Under the pieces are notes generated by a model that saw only the letters and a list, made by a program, of their open reading frames with translations, did not search any database and was not told the origin of the DNA. The position numbers and the translations under genes are program-made. Source: Branchiostoma floridae (taxonomy: Eukaryota; Chordata; Leptocardii; Amphioxiformes; Branchiostomatidae). From it: a stretch of DNA of 64,000 nt. Shown here piece after piece: positions 1 through 12,760 of this stretch (positions are counted from its first letter, which is position 1; each line of letters begins with the position of its first letter). The stretch is taken from positions 33,356 through 97,355 of the forward strand of contig NW_023365789.1 of NCBI RefSeq assembly GCF_000003815.2, in the 5' to 3' direction.

Positions 1-800
1 ACACACCTTTGTGATGGTGATGAGATGCATCGTATTAGATATTAGTTACAGGGACTGATAGAGTAAACCCCAATACTAGCCTCTGTCCACTCAGCCACGG
101 TGCATAATGGTACATGCACGTACATTGCTATTGGTCAATATTTATCTGTATGCTGTTTCACAACTTATTTAATTTTAGCTTTTTCAAGTCTGCAATCCGG
201 AACCGATTTGGTCCTATCGCGTATGGCAATCTTCGCGTGATGGCAACTTAATTACGCTGGCACAAATATAACGTCGTTCTCTTTGCCTTTCTTCGGGTAC
301 TTGACCTTCAAACGCCCCTGGGAGGTGGCATCAGGCCAGCCGACATGTTCATACCGCAATCTTCATTTCCTGAGAGCACAATCATGTAACCATGGAGAGA
401 ACGTTATAATGTACAAACCTACCCGCGCTGCCAAAAGATGTAAACATGTCCAATTTGAGGTTTTATACTTTAATTTTCTCATTTACATAGGTTAGTAATT
501 AAAAACTGTGCAATTGATAAGAACATAACAACACGAGGGTCCAATGCGGTGAAGCTATAGTTTGTAATGATTAGTGATGAGATGACTGAGATATGACCCT
601 AACACTGATACAGCAGTGACCCCGACTCTAGCCTCGAGTTCCGTAGGCACGTTACACACACCGCGGCTATGGACCAACCGCGGGACTTTGCTATTTGGTT
701 CGATGATTATCTGTTCACTACATAAAAATACCAAACAAATAAGCATGGCATTGATGTTCTGGTTCTTGTTTGATACGGCAAGTGTGCCGAAAGTTGCAAA
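1..800. other. 5' flank of an off-window family member
   Basis: Bases 1-60 (acacac, then tgatggtgatgagatgcatc) match the block just upstream of the CA tracts of genes A (11420), D (45000) and E (55850). Positions 283-490 are a diverged copy of the ~400-bp family. A further minus-strand LRR gene is therefore expected to start left of base 1. Confidence 0.7.
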
Positions 801-1485
801 CACGCCAAACGAGTTTTAGACTTGACTTTTTTTAAATCTTAGACGTTGATAACAAAGAGTACAACCGATAGGAAGACTAAAAGTAAAAGTGATACAATTT
901 CAGTTTACATTTCTTCCTAATCAATTGAACAATATAAATTTTAAACAGCAACACTGATACAGTAAGAACCCGAATATTAGCTTCTCGCCACTGATTCACA
1001 TTAAATAAAACATGACCATGTGATAGTCACATAACTTTCATAATGACTGGTTTCTACTTTCCACCCTGCAAACATGCTTGACAGTTCGTCTGGCCTGAAG
1101 ACATGGCAGGAAATCGCCAGAGGGCGCTTTCTACCACCACGGATAAAGCGCAAGTAAGTTGTATACAGAAAATGTAGTGGATCCGTGGATTTCGATACAA
1201 TTCAAACGACTTCCGAGAACGTGAGATGTTTCTTTAGACTAACAAAATACCCAGCACAATAGTATGCCCATTATATTAGGGATCATGCAGCAAAGGACAA
1301 GGCAGGAAAATTCTGGCTTTCACGTTAGAATACCAAATCTTTGGGGGAGGGCGGCGGTAGTCAAAAGTTGGTAACGGATGAACAACCCTGATGTGTATCT
1401 ATACAAAATATACAAAGATGTACAAAGCAACAGATACCTCTCCCATTTGTCTGATGTAAGAGCTCTCGTTGTTTTATCCAATCGA

Positions 1486-1538
1486 AATGAGAACACATTA
1501 CGTTGCTATACCGTATAGCAACGTAATGTGTTCTCATT
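1486..1538. repeat. Perfect 25-bp inverted repeat (hairpin)
   Basis: Arms 1486-1510 and 1514-1538 are exact reverse complements around a 3-base loop (ccg); the left arm begins aatgagaacacattacgttg. A second perfect inverted repeat (taccataa/ttatggta, 1541-1557) follows after two bases. Confidence 0.95.
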
Positions 1539-1713
1539 CCTACCATAAGTTATGGTAGAAAGCCCAGGACTCCAGTACTGGTATGTGGTCAGTTTTAACA
1601 GTCAAATTCTATGCCCACGAATCAAGTATATAATTGTTTAGAACGCAGTCATTATGTGACATACCTGTATATCCTCGGTTGTGTTCGTCCTTTCTTAAGA
1701 AGCTTCGTGTTTC

Positions 1714-1795
1714 AGAACTGCCAGCAGGAGGGTTGTCTAGTCACAGTTGAGTCAAAACACTAACTGCCAGTAGGAGGGTTGTTTAGCCACATTCC
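1714..1795. repeat. Two-copy ~45-bp direct repeat
   Basis: aactgccagcaggagggttg and aactgccagtaggagggttg, each followed by t(c/t)tag(t/c)cacag-like sequence. No function is assigned. Confidence 0.75.
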
Positions 1796-4700
1796 TGCAT
1801 CTAAGGTGTGACAGTGTATGACGTTAAGGTCATCAACCTCAGTGTGTACAAAGGATGTTTGTAATATGACTCCAGTCGTAACTTTGTGAACATCGGGTTA
1901 GCTGTCTTACATTTAGTACGAACATAAGGGCAAAATTACCGCATGTTCAAATATGAAGGGTAAAGGGACGCAAGTGTAACGATTTCAGGAGAGAGAAAGT
2001 AGATAAAATAGGGGTGTGTTGTTTTGGTCCAGTAATCATGGCGGACGACTCTTTTCACCTTTGACCCAGGTAGGGCGGATCCCCAAATGCTGAAATGCCC
2101 CGAGGCACATGTAGGACTAGGCTGCTGAACGAGTCGGCACAACAACAAACCAACACGTGACGCTTAGCCTGTAAGTTCATCTGAGTTCAACTTGGTAGAA
2201 ATCATTCTAAAATTGAACTGTTCTTCCCTACACAAAAGTTGGGCGTACCAAATTTTTGGCTGGCCAACTCCAGTCTTTGTCAAGTAATGAGCAATACGCT
2301 GCTTCTGTAAAGTAACGCCTTGCAGACACAACACTTAGTCCTTGTCAGAGAAGACGTCCGATTATTACATTGGAAATTACAGCCCAACTTTGCTTCAAAA
2401 CAAACTCTTCCATGAGGGGTAGACAAAACGAAACAAGGCAGACCTTTTACGGCGGTTGTTGTTTAATTTGACGAATTTTAGGCGGTTTGTCGGGCGACTT
2501 CTAGCGAATAGCGTTTGACACGGATATCTTGCAGTAGTCTCTCACCACCCCTGCAATACCGATGCTTCTCGTTAGGGTGACGAATTGCCTAGCACACTGC
2601 AGGTTGCGGGCAGGGGTCAACTCACTGTTGAGTTCTCCAAACTGACCCATGTACTTGTTGGCTCGCTGTTGTTGTTCATTGACGGGTCGACGATGGCTAA
2701 AACGTCACGCAAGTTACGCTGTGTCCTGCTTGGGTTATTCAGTCTGATGCGAACAGTTCTGAACGTTACTTTATTCAGATTCAAAAGTAGCCTGACATTC
2801 CAACTACATGTATTCTTCCGGGGTTTATACATTGTCATGTAATGCATTTAAACATCGCTAATTGGAAAGGTCGACTTAACAGAAAAAAAACTTGCAAGAT
2901 ACGAAAAATACATACATAGCTTGAATACAGAATGGATAGACATCAACGTTCATTCAATGGACACGCGCTTTCTTGCAGCTTCTGTTTTGTTCATGCTACC
3001 AGGTACCTGCCTACCTGCCTAGTCCCTTGTTAACCTCCTGATCGGTGCTGGGGGTGTTTGGACAAGGTAGACATGAAGATGGAGAGCTGTCTCCAGGCCC
3101 TTCAGGCACATCATAATATAAAAAAACCTCGTGAAGGCTTCTAGGAAGTTTGGTTTCTAACCTTCTCATAAAGCAGTATATAAGTGGGTAAAGTCTGTGT
3201 GGGTAGAACATGCCTATCAGAGCTGCTGTTCCGCAGATTGTGCAAAACAAACCTTCAGGTGGGTTACTGATGACACTTTACCAACTTTATCTGTTGGAAG
3301 TTGTAGGATCAGACCTCATGTGACTTGTCCATAGAACACAGTCGCCAGATGCCGTTATCACTCGTGGAATTTTATTTCACCGCACCAAAAGATTAACAAT
3401 GAAAATAGCTATGAGCACAATAAACAATGAAAACATTTACGCTGCCGGTAGTATATCATTGTAAATGCCATGATACTATTTCATGAACATCATTTGAACG
3501 CTATCAAAGCACTACAGTATTTATCATTTGTAATGCAGCATAAAACCAGCTAAAACTGTTAACAGCTTTGTGTACTTTGATTAACCATGTAGATTCTAAC
3601 TCTTGTTTATGCTGCATAATGTATCAATAATCTATCTCTTGAATTGTTCAAATGTAAACATCACAGCTGCAGAATACTAACCACAGGTGATACTAATATA
3701 ACACCATCCGTAGGACGTACATTGTAATTTTGTGATTAGCTAACTCCTCTTACATGTTATGCAGTCTTTTTGACCAATTTCTATTATTTTTCTAAACCTA
3801 CCTATAACACCACAATCGCATAGCTAGTAAGATAGAAATGATGTAACAGTAGTGCAATTCTGATACATTTTGTCCTGTTTTCAATTTCCATCTTACACAT
3901 TACGGATATGCTTTAGTACATTACTTCAGCTCATGGCTCATCACAGGAACTAAATGGTCCCAAGACGAATCATTGTGACAGCTTTTACGTTGTATCATCA
4001 TCATTCCAAGCTGTTGTATAGTGTTGGTCTGTTCACAGATATAGCTGACGTGCCTCAAAACCTTAACTACAACTGAACCAAACTAGAAGATATTATGCAG
4101 TGAACAATAAGACTAATCTTAGCATAAAGTTCATCTGAGTTGGAAGACTACACGTATGTACAGTGTGGAAAAGACTCTTCTTCAACTCAGGAGTTTGGAT
4201 GAAACAGAATTTTCTGCCGAATCCCCCAGTCTCCTCCAGCTCTTTGTCCCGGTCTCTCTGGACTGGCAACAACACTTGACCAATTGCTGGCGTCACAAGT
4301 GATAAAAGTCACGTGTCCAGAGCAATCGGGTCAGATTGCCGAAGAAGGCGGAGTGATTCGGCCGAAAATTCAGGTGACCCGTCCTTACATGGCTTTACAT
4401 CATACTAGTTTATTGTTGCGGTAGCAGAGAAGTCACCACAATACTCCAGTCGACAAGTTCTCGTACATGACAGATGTATGCACTCTACAGTTACTTCCTG
4501 CCAGCTGTAGTCTGTAATAAAAGTAGAAAGTGTCTCAAATCCAAACTGATTTTAAATGTTCAAAGAGCTACGCGACAAGTCGGAGTCATAGAAAAGAAGA
4601 AAATACTTTCCTTTAACCCACCAGTCCGACTTTATTGTTGTCGAGGTTACCGCTGTGTTAATCTGCAAGGTTGTTTTATTGTATATTAATTTATACAAAT

Positions 4701-4912
4701 CAACAGTGCTGCCTCAGAGTTGCACTCCGTAACTCACTGCATTTCATTATAAGAAATGTCAGTGCAAATAGCATCACTTTACTGTTTCTACATGCAATAC
4801 AACACTCTTAATCTACCGTACGTTTTCACACATTTCTCGTCAGACAGCAAGGTACCGGCACTTAGAGGGGCCAGGAAAATGTCAACATCATATGATTAAA
4901 TGAGTGTTTTAC

Positions 4913-7900
4913 CTTCATCTTCTCCACAATGATAATTGCCTGTCGAACCTCCTCCCGGCTGAACCTGTCCTTCACATGGCGAAGTCGGTCAGCACAGTCT
5001 GGGGAGGAAAGTGACACATGTTGTCTGGTAAGTGATAATGTTCGTGGCCCTTCTGTAGTGTACCGGTGTAATAATGGTGGTGACTATAGAAGGAGAAGGT
5101 TATGACTGATGTTCGTAATCTTTTTTTTTTTGTTTTTTTTCTGGTAAGGTCATGTTCCAAATACAACTCACATATAAAGGTTGCTCTCTGACAACGCAAT
5201 ACTGAATAACACACACATGTAGTTAAGAACCACAGTTTCCTTAGCCGTTGGTTTAGAGAGTTAGGCAATATTAGATTTGGTCATTCGTAACACGAGGTAC
5301 AAAGGGACTTGACTCGTGGGCATGAAAGCTATATTTATGTAGTACAGCATAGAGGTCTTTATCGTATATAAAACATAAAGCTATCCTTCTCACCGTCAAA
5401 TGAAGGCCTGTCCTCCGGGTTCTGACTCCAACATGTCTGCATCAGCTGACTCACTGACGTCACGTCCTCTCGGTCTGTGGGAATCAGGGTCAGGTCAGGT
5501 CGCTGTCCTGACGTCACGGCAAGCCTGATCAGGGCAGAGTTCACAGCATCTTGGAAAGAAAAGGGTTTAATGAATCAAAGCTATCAAAGCTATCTATTAT
5601 AAAATTTATATAAAAATAACCATTCAATCTCTCCTCTAGTATGTGCATTGCCTCATTGATTGTCAATCACCTACATTGTATCGATTGGAAACACTACCGC
5701 CGATGAAGTCGGTAACTCGCAAGTTTATGGTGTAATGTAAAATGTGGATAACAAGTTGAAGGCTCCAATTTTGTTATGTATTATCCAGGGGCTTCGACCC
5801 GTCCGCTTTGCGTGGGTACATGCGCACTTCGAACCTTGAATTAGCTTACTACTGCATCTTATGAGAAGAGCCGGATGTCGTGATGAAAGGACTGAGCTGA
5901 GATCGTGTACTCACTCCCATATGGCCCCGTTCTTGTTACTATCTCCCAAAGCAGCACTCCAAAACTGAAATTAAGACAAATCTTACTCAGATCGAAGAAA
6001 AAGTACAATTAATTGGCTTTATTCATTTATTTCAGTTTTATTTGTTCCACTGCTTGGATCATTAAAGTAGTAAGCTCAAGAGCGCAGAGGACTAGATCCC
6101 ACTGACGCCGTGACGTACTAATATCTGTTTATTAAACAACCCTACCGACATAAGTTCAGTTCTAATCTAGGAGTCGGAAGCAGCTTTTACGTATACGATT
6201 ATTTGTGTTATTCGTTTTAATCCATTTAATTTTGTTTCTTTGTCAAAAGAAAAACGATATAAGTACCTGTAGACGTCAAACTTCTCAGTTGGAACAAGGT
6301 TGATATCCATGAAGTACTCAGGTGGCGCATGCGTGATTGTGCTTCCTTCTGGACTGGTTTGGGTGACAACACGAGATTCAATCTTCCACTTGGACAGTCC
6401 GAAGTCTGAAATCTAAAATTGTATGTTCCCCAAAATACGGTTATTAAATTAATACATTTTTCATTCTTTTCAAAACTGACTAAACTGACATTTTTCTCTT
6501 ACAATAGTAATCATCACCTTCACGCCACACCTACACCCCCCACCCCACCCCCAGTGAGACATTTCCCCCTAGAGCAGACTTACCGAGGAGGGAGTGGGTG
6601 ACACTGAACAGAGCCAGGTCAACGATCGCAAAAACTGGGAACAACTTGTTGCAACGGGGCAAGTCTGCAAGTGCAGCTTGCCCATACAAAGAGCAATTAC
6701 AAACCATTCAGCACCTGTTACAAACTGCAGTCTTGGTCCATCCTGCTCAGACGGTGACCTGAGAGAGGCCACGAGGCAACCAGCAGATAGATAAAGAGTT
6801 GGAGCGACAAGATATGATGATGATTACTTTCACATGAAAGTCCCCATACAGTACTTCACAAGTGACCAGGTGGACATTTATACCTTACACTGGTAATTGT
6901 TACCTTCACATGGAAGTCGCCATCCAGTAGCACGTTCTCTGCCTTCAGATCACAGTGGAGAATCTGTGGGTTCTGGCAGTGCAGGAAAGTCATCCCCAGG
7001 GAGATCTCGTGCGCCATTCTCCACCTCAGGGCCCAGGGCACGTCCACATCCCGCAGCAGCCCGGCCAGAGAGCCGTTCTCCATGAAGGGCATCACGATTG
7101 CGAAGTTTGGGTCCAGACAGACCCCCAGCAGACTGATGACGTGGACCGAATTGCTGGCCAGCTTCAATTTCCTTGCTTCAGAATACAGCACTTCTTGCTC
7201 ACTTGAGATATAAAAAAACATGACAAAAATATGTTTTTTATTTGTACAACTAAACAAACCTGTGTGCAGTTTGTATAACATTAAAACTATCGTGATAGTA
7301 GTAGTAAGCGTAAATTAAAGAAACCAAACCCTAACCTTCCTTCTATCTGGCGAGTCAGCAGATATTTGACAGCTACGTCCTGCTTCCAGTCCAGATGTCG
7401 GGCTTGCATTACGTAAGCGAACCCCCCACGGCCGAGAATGGACTGTTCCTCCAGTCGTTCAAAGTTGATGATGGGAAACTTTTGGTCAACCGTCACGCTG
7501 GGGTATTTTCTTGCGCTGGAAAATACATCATCATAAATCATCTCAGAAAAATTGGTAAATTCAATATATCTTTTAGACCTACCGGAATAGTTTACATTTA
7601 ATTTAGTTAAAAGGGACGTTTTTGTATGAAATTGATTTGTTGTCAAATTGCGTTTGATTAGCCTTAGATATCAAACAGACATTTTCTAGCAGAATAGAAT
7701 ATGCTCGTACCTGCTCTGCAGACCATCCGCCTCTTGGCCACCAACAGCACCGACGGCTCCAGTGTCATGTCCTCTGCGATCTGGGGTCTGATGGGGAAAT
7801 TACGATATTCTACTTGGGAACATGGTGTATTTCTTGTATTCCGTTTAGCGCATCGTGTGATCTACTTTGTGGTTATTTAAACAGAAATATCAATTTTATG

Positions 7901-10550
7901 TATTGAACGATGTCGGTTTAATCTTTTTTCAAACACATGAACACAAGACCCTTCACAGCTTCTCATAAAGTATTTGTATCCAAGACAAACGTGATGACAA
8001 ACAGCTAACAAACTGAACGTTTACTGAAAAGGCATAAGTTGAAGTCAAAAGTCCATTGTAAACACAATTGTCATTCACTCACTCACTCACCCTGGGTGTA
8101 AGTTGATCCGCCAGCTGCTGAAAGTCCAGGTCTCTGAGGTGCTGCTCCAGGGCGGAAAGTGTGGCCGCCTCACCTTCCTTCTCTTTCCACTGTACCAGGG
8201 TCTGGTACACCTGGTCAGGAACGTCGTCTGGGGCGGAAGCCTGGCAAAATAATGCAGCCCAATATCATTGCCAATATCTCCAAATTATGTTATAAGGAAT
8301 TAGGATGGCGGCTAATGATAAGGGTTTTTAGATGTAAGCGTGATGAAAATATTTATAGAAGTTAGAGAGTGATTTCTTTAAAGACAATTTCTTTGTTACA
8401 AACAGTGTGGACATTTTGGCTCAGACATTGATGCTATTTTTTCTCTATTTCTCTGTAAAGTTCGTGAAACATAAAGAAAAATAGTCTCACCTTAATGGCG
8501 TCCACCGCCCTGTTGCTGAGCCCCAGGCTCCGGGCCAGAGGCTTCCACTGGGTTTGGCTCATCCTCGCGGACAGGCGGTTGAAGGCACGAAGAATTCTCT
8601 CATCTTAATTAAAGAATGTTCATTTCAATCATTGCATATACGATACATTAATATAATATTTTATGATATGATAAAATATAAAATTATATTATATAATATG
8701 ACATAATATAAGGTAACACGTGTACTTCGATTCGCAGTGGGAATAGAATTAGAAGTCTAAAGGTTTCATGATCGTGCAAAACCATTAATAAAGGTTAAAA
8801 TCATAAAATTTGAATTTTGGTATTGAAAGTGATATAGTAAGAACTTTACAAGTGTAATGATTACCATAAAAATATTCAGCTAAAAAAAGTATTATACTAA
8901 TGAAAACAAACTTTGACAGCCTGTCTACAAGCATGCCTCACCTTTCTCAGCCTCCTGTTTCAGGAAGGCCATGATGGCGCCGGTCCCTTGTTCACACACG
9001 TCCTGTGGAGGGTATGTCAGGGGGTTTCCAGAAACATCCAAGTCCTTCAGCTTGTCTGCTCGGTGAAGGGCGGTTGGGAGCCTGGTGATGTTGTTGTTAC
9101 TTATGTCCAGTTTCTCCATGGCAGGTAGTTCACACAGGACTTCTGGGAACGTGTCGAACTTGTTGTTCCAGAGGTGGACCTCCCGTAGGTTGTGCAGGCG
9201 ACTCATGGTGCTCGGCAGGGTTCTGAGGAGGTTGTTTTCCAATGCCAAGTACCACAGGTGTTGTAAGTTTCCCACTTCATCTGGGACCATGTCAAACTTC
9301 CGTCCGACGCTTTGTCCAGCGTACAGTTTCTCCAGTGTCTTCAGCTGCAGCACCTGTCTGGGGAACTCATCAAACTGACAGCAGTGGACATCGAGATTCT
9401 TCAGCCTGGTGAGTCGTGTGACGTCATTGGGGAGGCGTCTGATGGGGTTATTACTGACATTTAACAGCTCAAGGTTAGGGAGCGAGCAAACACCTGAGGG
9501 TACCTCCGTCAGCTGATTGTCATTAATGTGCAGTTCTCTCAGTTTCTGCAGCTTTTCCACACCAGGAGGGAAGGTGGAGAGTTTGTTCTTACCGACATGT
9601 AACAGCTCAAGGTTAGGGAGCGAGCAAACACCTGAGGGCACCTCCGTCAGCTGATTACCATAAATGTGCAGTACTCTCAGTTTCTGCAGCTTTTCCACAC
9701 CAGGGGGGAAGGTGGAGAGCTTATTGTTACCGACACCTAACGCCTCAAGGTTAGGGAGCGAGCACACCCCTGAGGGAACCTCCGTCAGCTGATTATCATT
9801 AATGCCCAGTCCTCTCAGTTTCTGCAGCTTTTCCACCCCAGGAGGGAAGGCGGAGAGATTATTGTTATCGACATTTAACACCTCAAGGTTAGGGAGCGAG
9901 CAGACACCTGGGGGAACCTCCGTCAGCTGATTATCATTAATGCGCAGTTCTCTCAGTTTCTGCAGCTTTTTCACACCAGGAGGGAAGGTGGAGAGTTTAT
10001 TGTTACTGACATCTAACACCTCAAGGTTAGGGAGCAAAAAGACGCCCGGCGGAACCTCCGTCAGCTGATTACCATCAATGCCCAGTTCTCTCAGTTTCTG
10101 CAGCTTTTCCACACCAGGAGGGAAGGTGGAGAGTTTATTGTTACTGGCATCTAACACCTCAAGACTAGGCAGCATACAAACTCCAGGTGGAACCTTTGTC
10201 AGCTGATTATCAAAAATGGACAGTAATGTCAATTTCTGCAGCTTCTCTATCCCAGGAGGCAAGTTGGCAAGTTTGTTACGATAAACGTACAGATGTGTCA
10301 ATTTCTGCAAGGAGCCGATCGCCTGTGGCAAACTTTTCAGCATGTTGCCGTCAGCGTCCAAACGGTAAAGTTTCTGCAGACGGCCGATTGCTTCCGGGAT
10401 GCTGCTTAGTTTGTTGTTGGACACATCTAGAAACTCCAGGTCAGTGATATCAAACACCTCCTCCGGGATGGACGTCAGATCCTGGTTACTCAGGTCAAGT
10501 TTCAGGCGACCGTTGACGGTCTGAGGCTGGAGGTTCAGGCCTGCCGCCAT
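4913..10550 (-). CDS. Gene A: LRR - death domain - RIP-like kinase
   Basis: Likely a cytoplasmic innate-immune sensor kinase. Exons (transcript order): 10550-8942, 8603-8491, 8240-8091, 7787-7711, 7515-7336, 7201-6904, 6412-6267, 5964-5915, 5549-5394, 4998-4913; all junctions are GT/AG and phase-consistent, giving 955 codons before the last donor. The start MAAGLNLQ has a good context (caacATGG). About 22 LRRs of 23 residues fill residues 11-520; the death domain is ~537-624 (W.PLARSLGLS, L.QW); a Gly-rich linker follows; the kinase is ~668-955. Seen kinase motifs: GRGGFAYV, VAVK (K~700), EARKL (E718), LHCDLKAEN (D794, N799), DFG (812-814), APPE, LLWEI, RPSF. All catalytic residues are present; HCD makes it non-RD, as in RIPK/IRAK-type kinases. 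The very C-terminus is unresolved: reading through the last donor meets a stop after 16 codons. No signal peptide or membrane segment is seen. Ligand and substrate are unknown. Confidence 0.9.
6560..6830. other. Gene A-specific intron insertion
   Basis: The intron 6413-6903 is ~490 bases against ~112 in gene D. The extra part has C-rich sequence (cacctacaccccccacccca) then an open stretch (6594-6794) of unknown origin ending near atgatgatga. It may be a LINE remnant, but no RT motif is visible. Confidence 0.4.
9483..10172 (-). repeat. 138-bp coding LRR dimer array, gene A (5 copies)
   Basis: Five tandem 46-residue units, each an LPNLEvLxVxNNKLSTFPPGVEK repeat followed by an LQKLRxLxIxxNQLTEVPxGVCS repeat, residues ~127-356. 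Framework bases are almost invariant. Changes cluster at the x positions of LxxLxIxxN, the predicted concave face. Confidence 0.93.
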
Positions 10551-10711
10551 GTTGGATTATTACTGCATAATGTACATAGAAACTAGATATGATTTCCTCA
10601 AACGTGCATATGGCTGATGTGCAAGAAAGGGGCACGCAAACACATAAAATGTAGACACAAACACACACACACACACACACACATCCACACAAACATAGAC
10701 ATAAGATATCG

Positions 10712-11334
10712 GACCGGAGTTTCTTTTACGATTTCGGAGGTTGGCGGGCAGCCTCAGGCCGAAGGGCTACAGTTCCGCTAGTAAACGTAGGACGCGAAAC
10801 TTAATCAATATGGCGGAAAGCCGTTTACTGCCTCTTTCCGACAAACCTATTGGTACCGTCTGTTGCCTCTTTATTTTGGTTAGAATATGTAGTAAAATTT
10901 TAATTTTGGACCCGAAAACTATAACTTTTTAACGCTTTTTTGATCGAATTTTGATCGAATTTTCCCAAGATAACGGCCTACGTGGTAGAGAAGCTCAATT
11001 CTTCATGTTTGTGTAAAATGAAAATAAAAAAATTCCATGTGATAACTTTTTTGCAATCTCCGATGACGTCATTTCTTCGAAATCGCATGAAAAACGCCGC
11101 TATTTGGGTCATCAGGCGAAAAAACCAAATCACCGTTGCAGCGGACTAATACAAAAATGGTTTCGCTGGCCGACCAACTACTCCTCGCACAAAAACAATA
11201 CAACCCACGGGCTTTTCAGAAAATACGACAAATCTATGCTCAGCTATAACGATCACCAAACAATAGGGAGCAAAAGTTAGGTAGACAACAGCGCACTTCC
11301 GGCCTATTACACCACCCTTCCGCCAACTCCGGTC
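10712..11334. mobile_element. Putative 623-bp inverted-repeat insertion upstream of gene A
   Basis: Bounded by GACCGGAGTT (10712-10721) and AACTCCGGTC (11325-11334). It splits the CA-rich 5' flank, which is continuous in the matching region of gene E (~55700-55850). No clear target duplication and no transposase are seen. Weak as a transposon call, stronger as an insertion relative to paralogues. Confidence 0.5.
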
Positions 11335-11699
11335 AGATTTGAACTCTGACCCGGAACCATAAACACACACAGACGCACGCACACACCAACTCATATACAC
11401 AAACACGCAGGCACACACAAACTTGTGATAATGATGAGATGCATCGTATTGTATATTTGTTACTGTACAGTAGAAACCTCAATAATGGCCCCTGTTTACA
11501 GTCACGATGCAAAACATGTAAGTATATACATGTAACTTGACTAATTAGTTAGTATTGCTATTTATGACAGCAAACTGTGGGACTGACTGGTTCATTTTTA
11601 GCTGTTATAAGTCTACAATTGTTGGTCCGCTTTGTCATATTGCAATTTTCATGTAATGACAACTAAATTGTACTTTCACAAATATAACGCCGTTCTCTT

Positions 11700-12760
11700 C
11701 ACCTTTCGTCGGGTACTTGACCTTTAAACGCCCCAGGAGGCGGCCTCAGGCCAGCCAGCATGCGCAAACTTTGTTTACCAAACTTTATTCACTGACTACA
11801 CAGTTATGTAACCATAGAGAGAACGTTATTCCCCTACTTGACCTTTGAACTCCAGTGGGAGGTGGCACCAGGTACAATGTACAAACATACCTGCGCTGCC
11901 AATACATTTCAATAGTTGCAAGTTGGGGCGACTAGGTATTTCTGACTTGTTTTGCAAATCTCACAGGTTAGTAATGACGATCTACTCTGCAGTTTTACTG
12001 ACCAATGTGTGCTTGTCATCATCGTTACACCAGAAGAATTCAAACTTTGAATCAGCTAAGCCTTATGAGTAATGGCTCGACACCTGTTTTATGCGATTTA
12101 AAAACCAAACATATTTACGTAGGTTAGACTGGGTCGCAGGCTAACCGACATGCTCACTCCGCCATCTTTATTTACTGACAACACAAGTATGTAGCCGTAG
12201 AACGTTATTCCTCTACTTGACCTTTGAACTCCAGTGGGAGGTGGCGCCAGGTACAATGTACAAACATACCTGCGCTGCCAATACATTTTAACCGATCTAA
12301 GTTGGGGTTTTAGACCGGGAATTTCTCACTTTCTTTTGCGAATTTGACAGTTCAGTAATGACGATCTACCCTGTTGTTTTACTGCCCAATGTTTTATACT
12401 TGTCATCATCGTTACACCAGCAGAATTCAAAATTTGAACATCAGCTAAGCCTTATGGGTAATGGCTCCACATCTGTTTTATGCGATTTAAGAACTAAACA
12501 TATTTACAAAGGTTAGACTCTGTCGCAGGCTAACCGACATGCGAACTCTGCAAACTTTATTTACTGACAACACAAGTATGTGTAGCCGTAGAGAGAACGT
12601 TATTCCCCTACTTGACCTTTGAACTCCAGTGGGAGGTGGCGCCAGGTACAATGTACAAACATACCTGCGCTGCCGAAAGGTGTAAACATGGTCAACTTGG
12701 GGGTTTAGAGACCTGAATTTTATAATTTCTTAATACCGTAGGTTACTTATGAGAAGTTGT
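11700..12760. repeat. ~400-bp dispersed family upstream of gene A (3-4 copies)
   Basis: Copies share cctacttgacctttgaactc, cagtgggaggtggcaccagg, tacaatgtacaaacatacct, gcgctgcc; anchors are at ~11708, 11833, 12212 and 12607. On the minus strand each reads ggcagcgcag|gtatgtttgt, a strong splice-donor-like motif. Confidence 0.83.

Larger units (their letters stand above)
800..4860. other. Intergenic region downstream of gene A
   Basis: No convincing gene. It contains the hairpins at 1486-1557, a block at 2540-2850 shared with ~33490, ~36690 and ~48820 (ctctcaccacccctgca, single 41-bp unit), and at 3120-3250 a 3'-flank segment shared with genes B to E (tttctaaccttctc..aagcagtata). A minus-strand frame at 4093-4296 could hold a terminal exon after 4913, but no paralogue supports it. 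Confidence 0.6.

Noticed and set aside
4093-4296. Terminal exon of gene A (RDRDKELEETGGFGRK)
   Set aside because: Phase and an acceptor are possible, but there is no counterpart in genes D or E, so it was left out of the model.
7711-7787. Alternative reading of the linker exon as LEPSVLLVAKRRMVCRA
   Set aside because: It looks more protein-like but does not keep phase with the flanking exons; the Gly-rich frame does in A, D and E.
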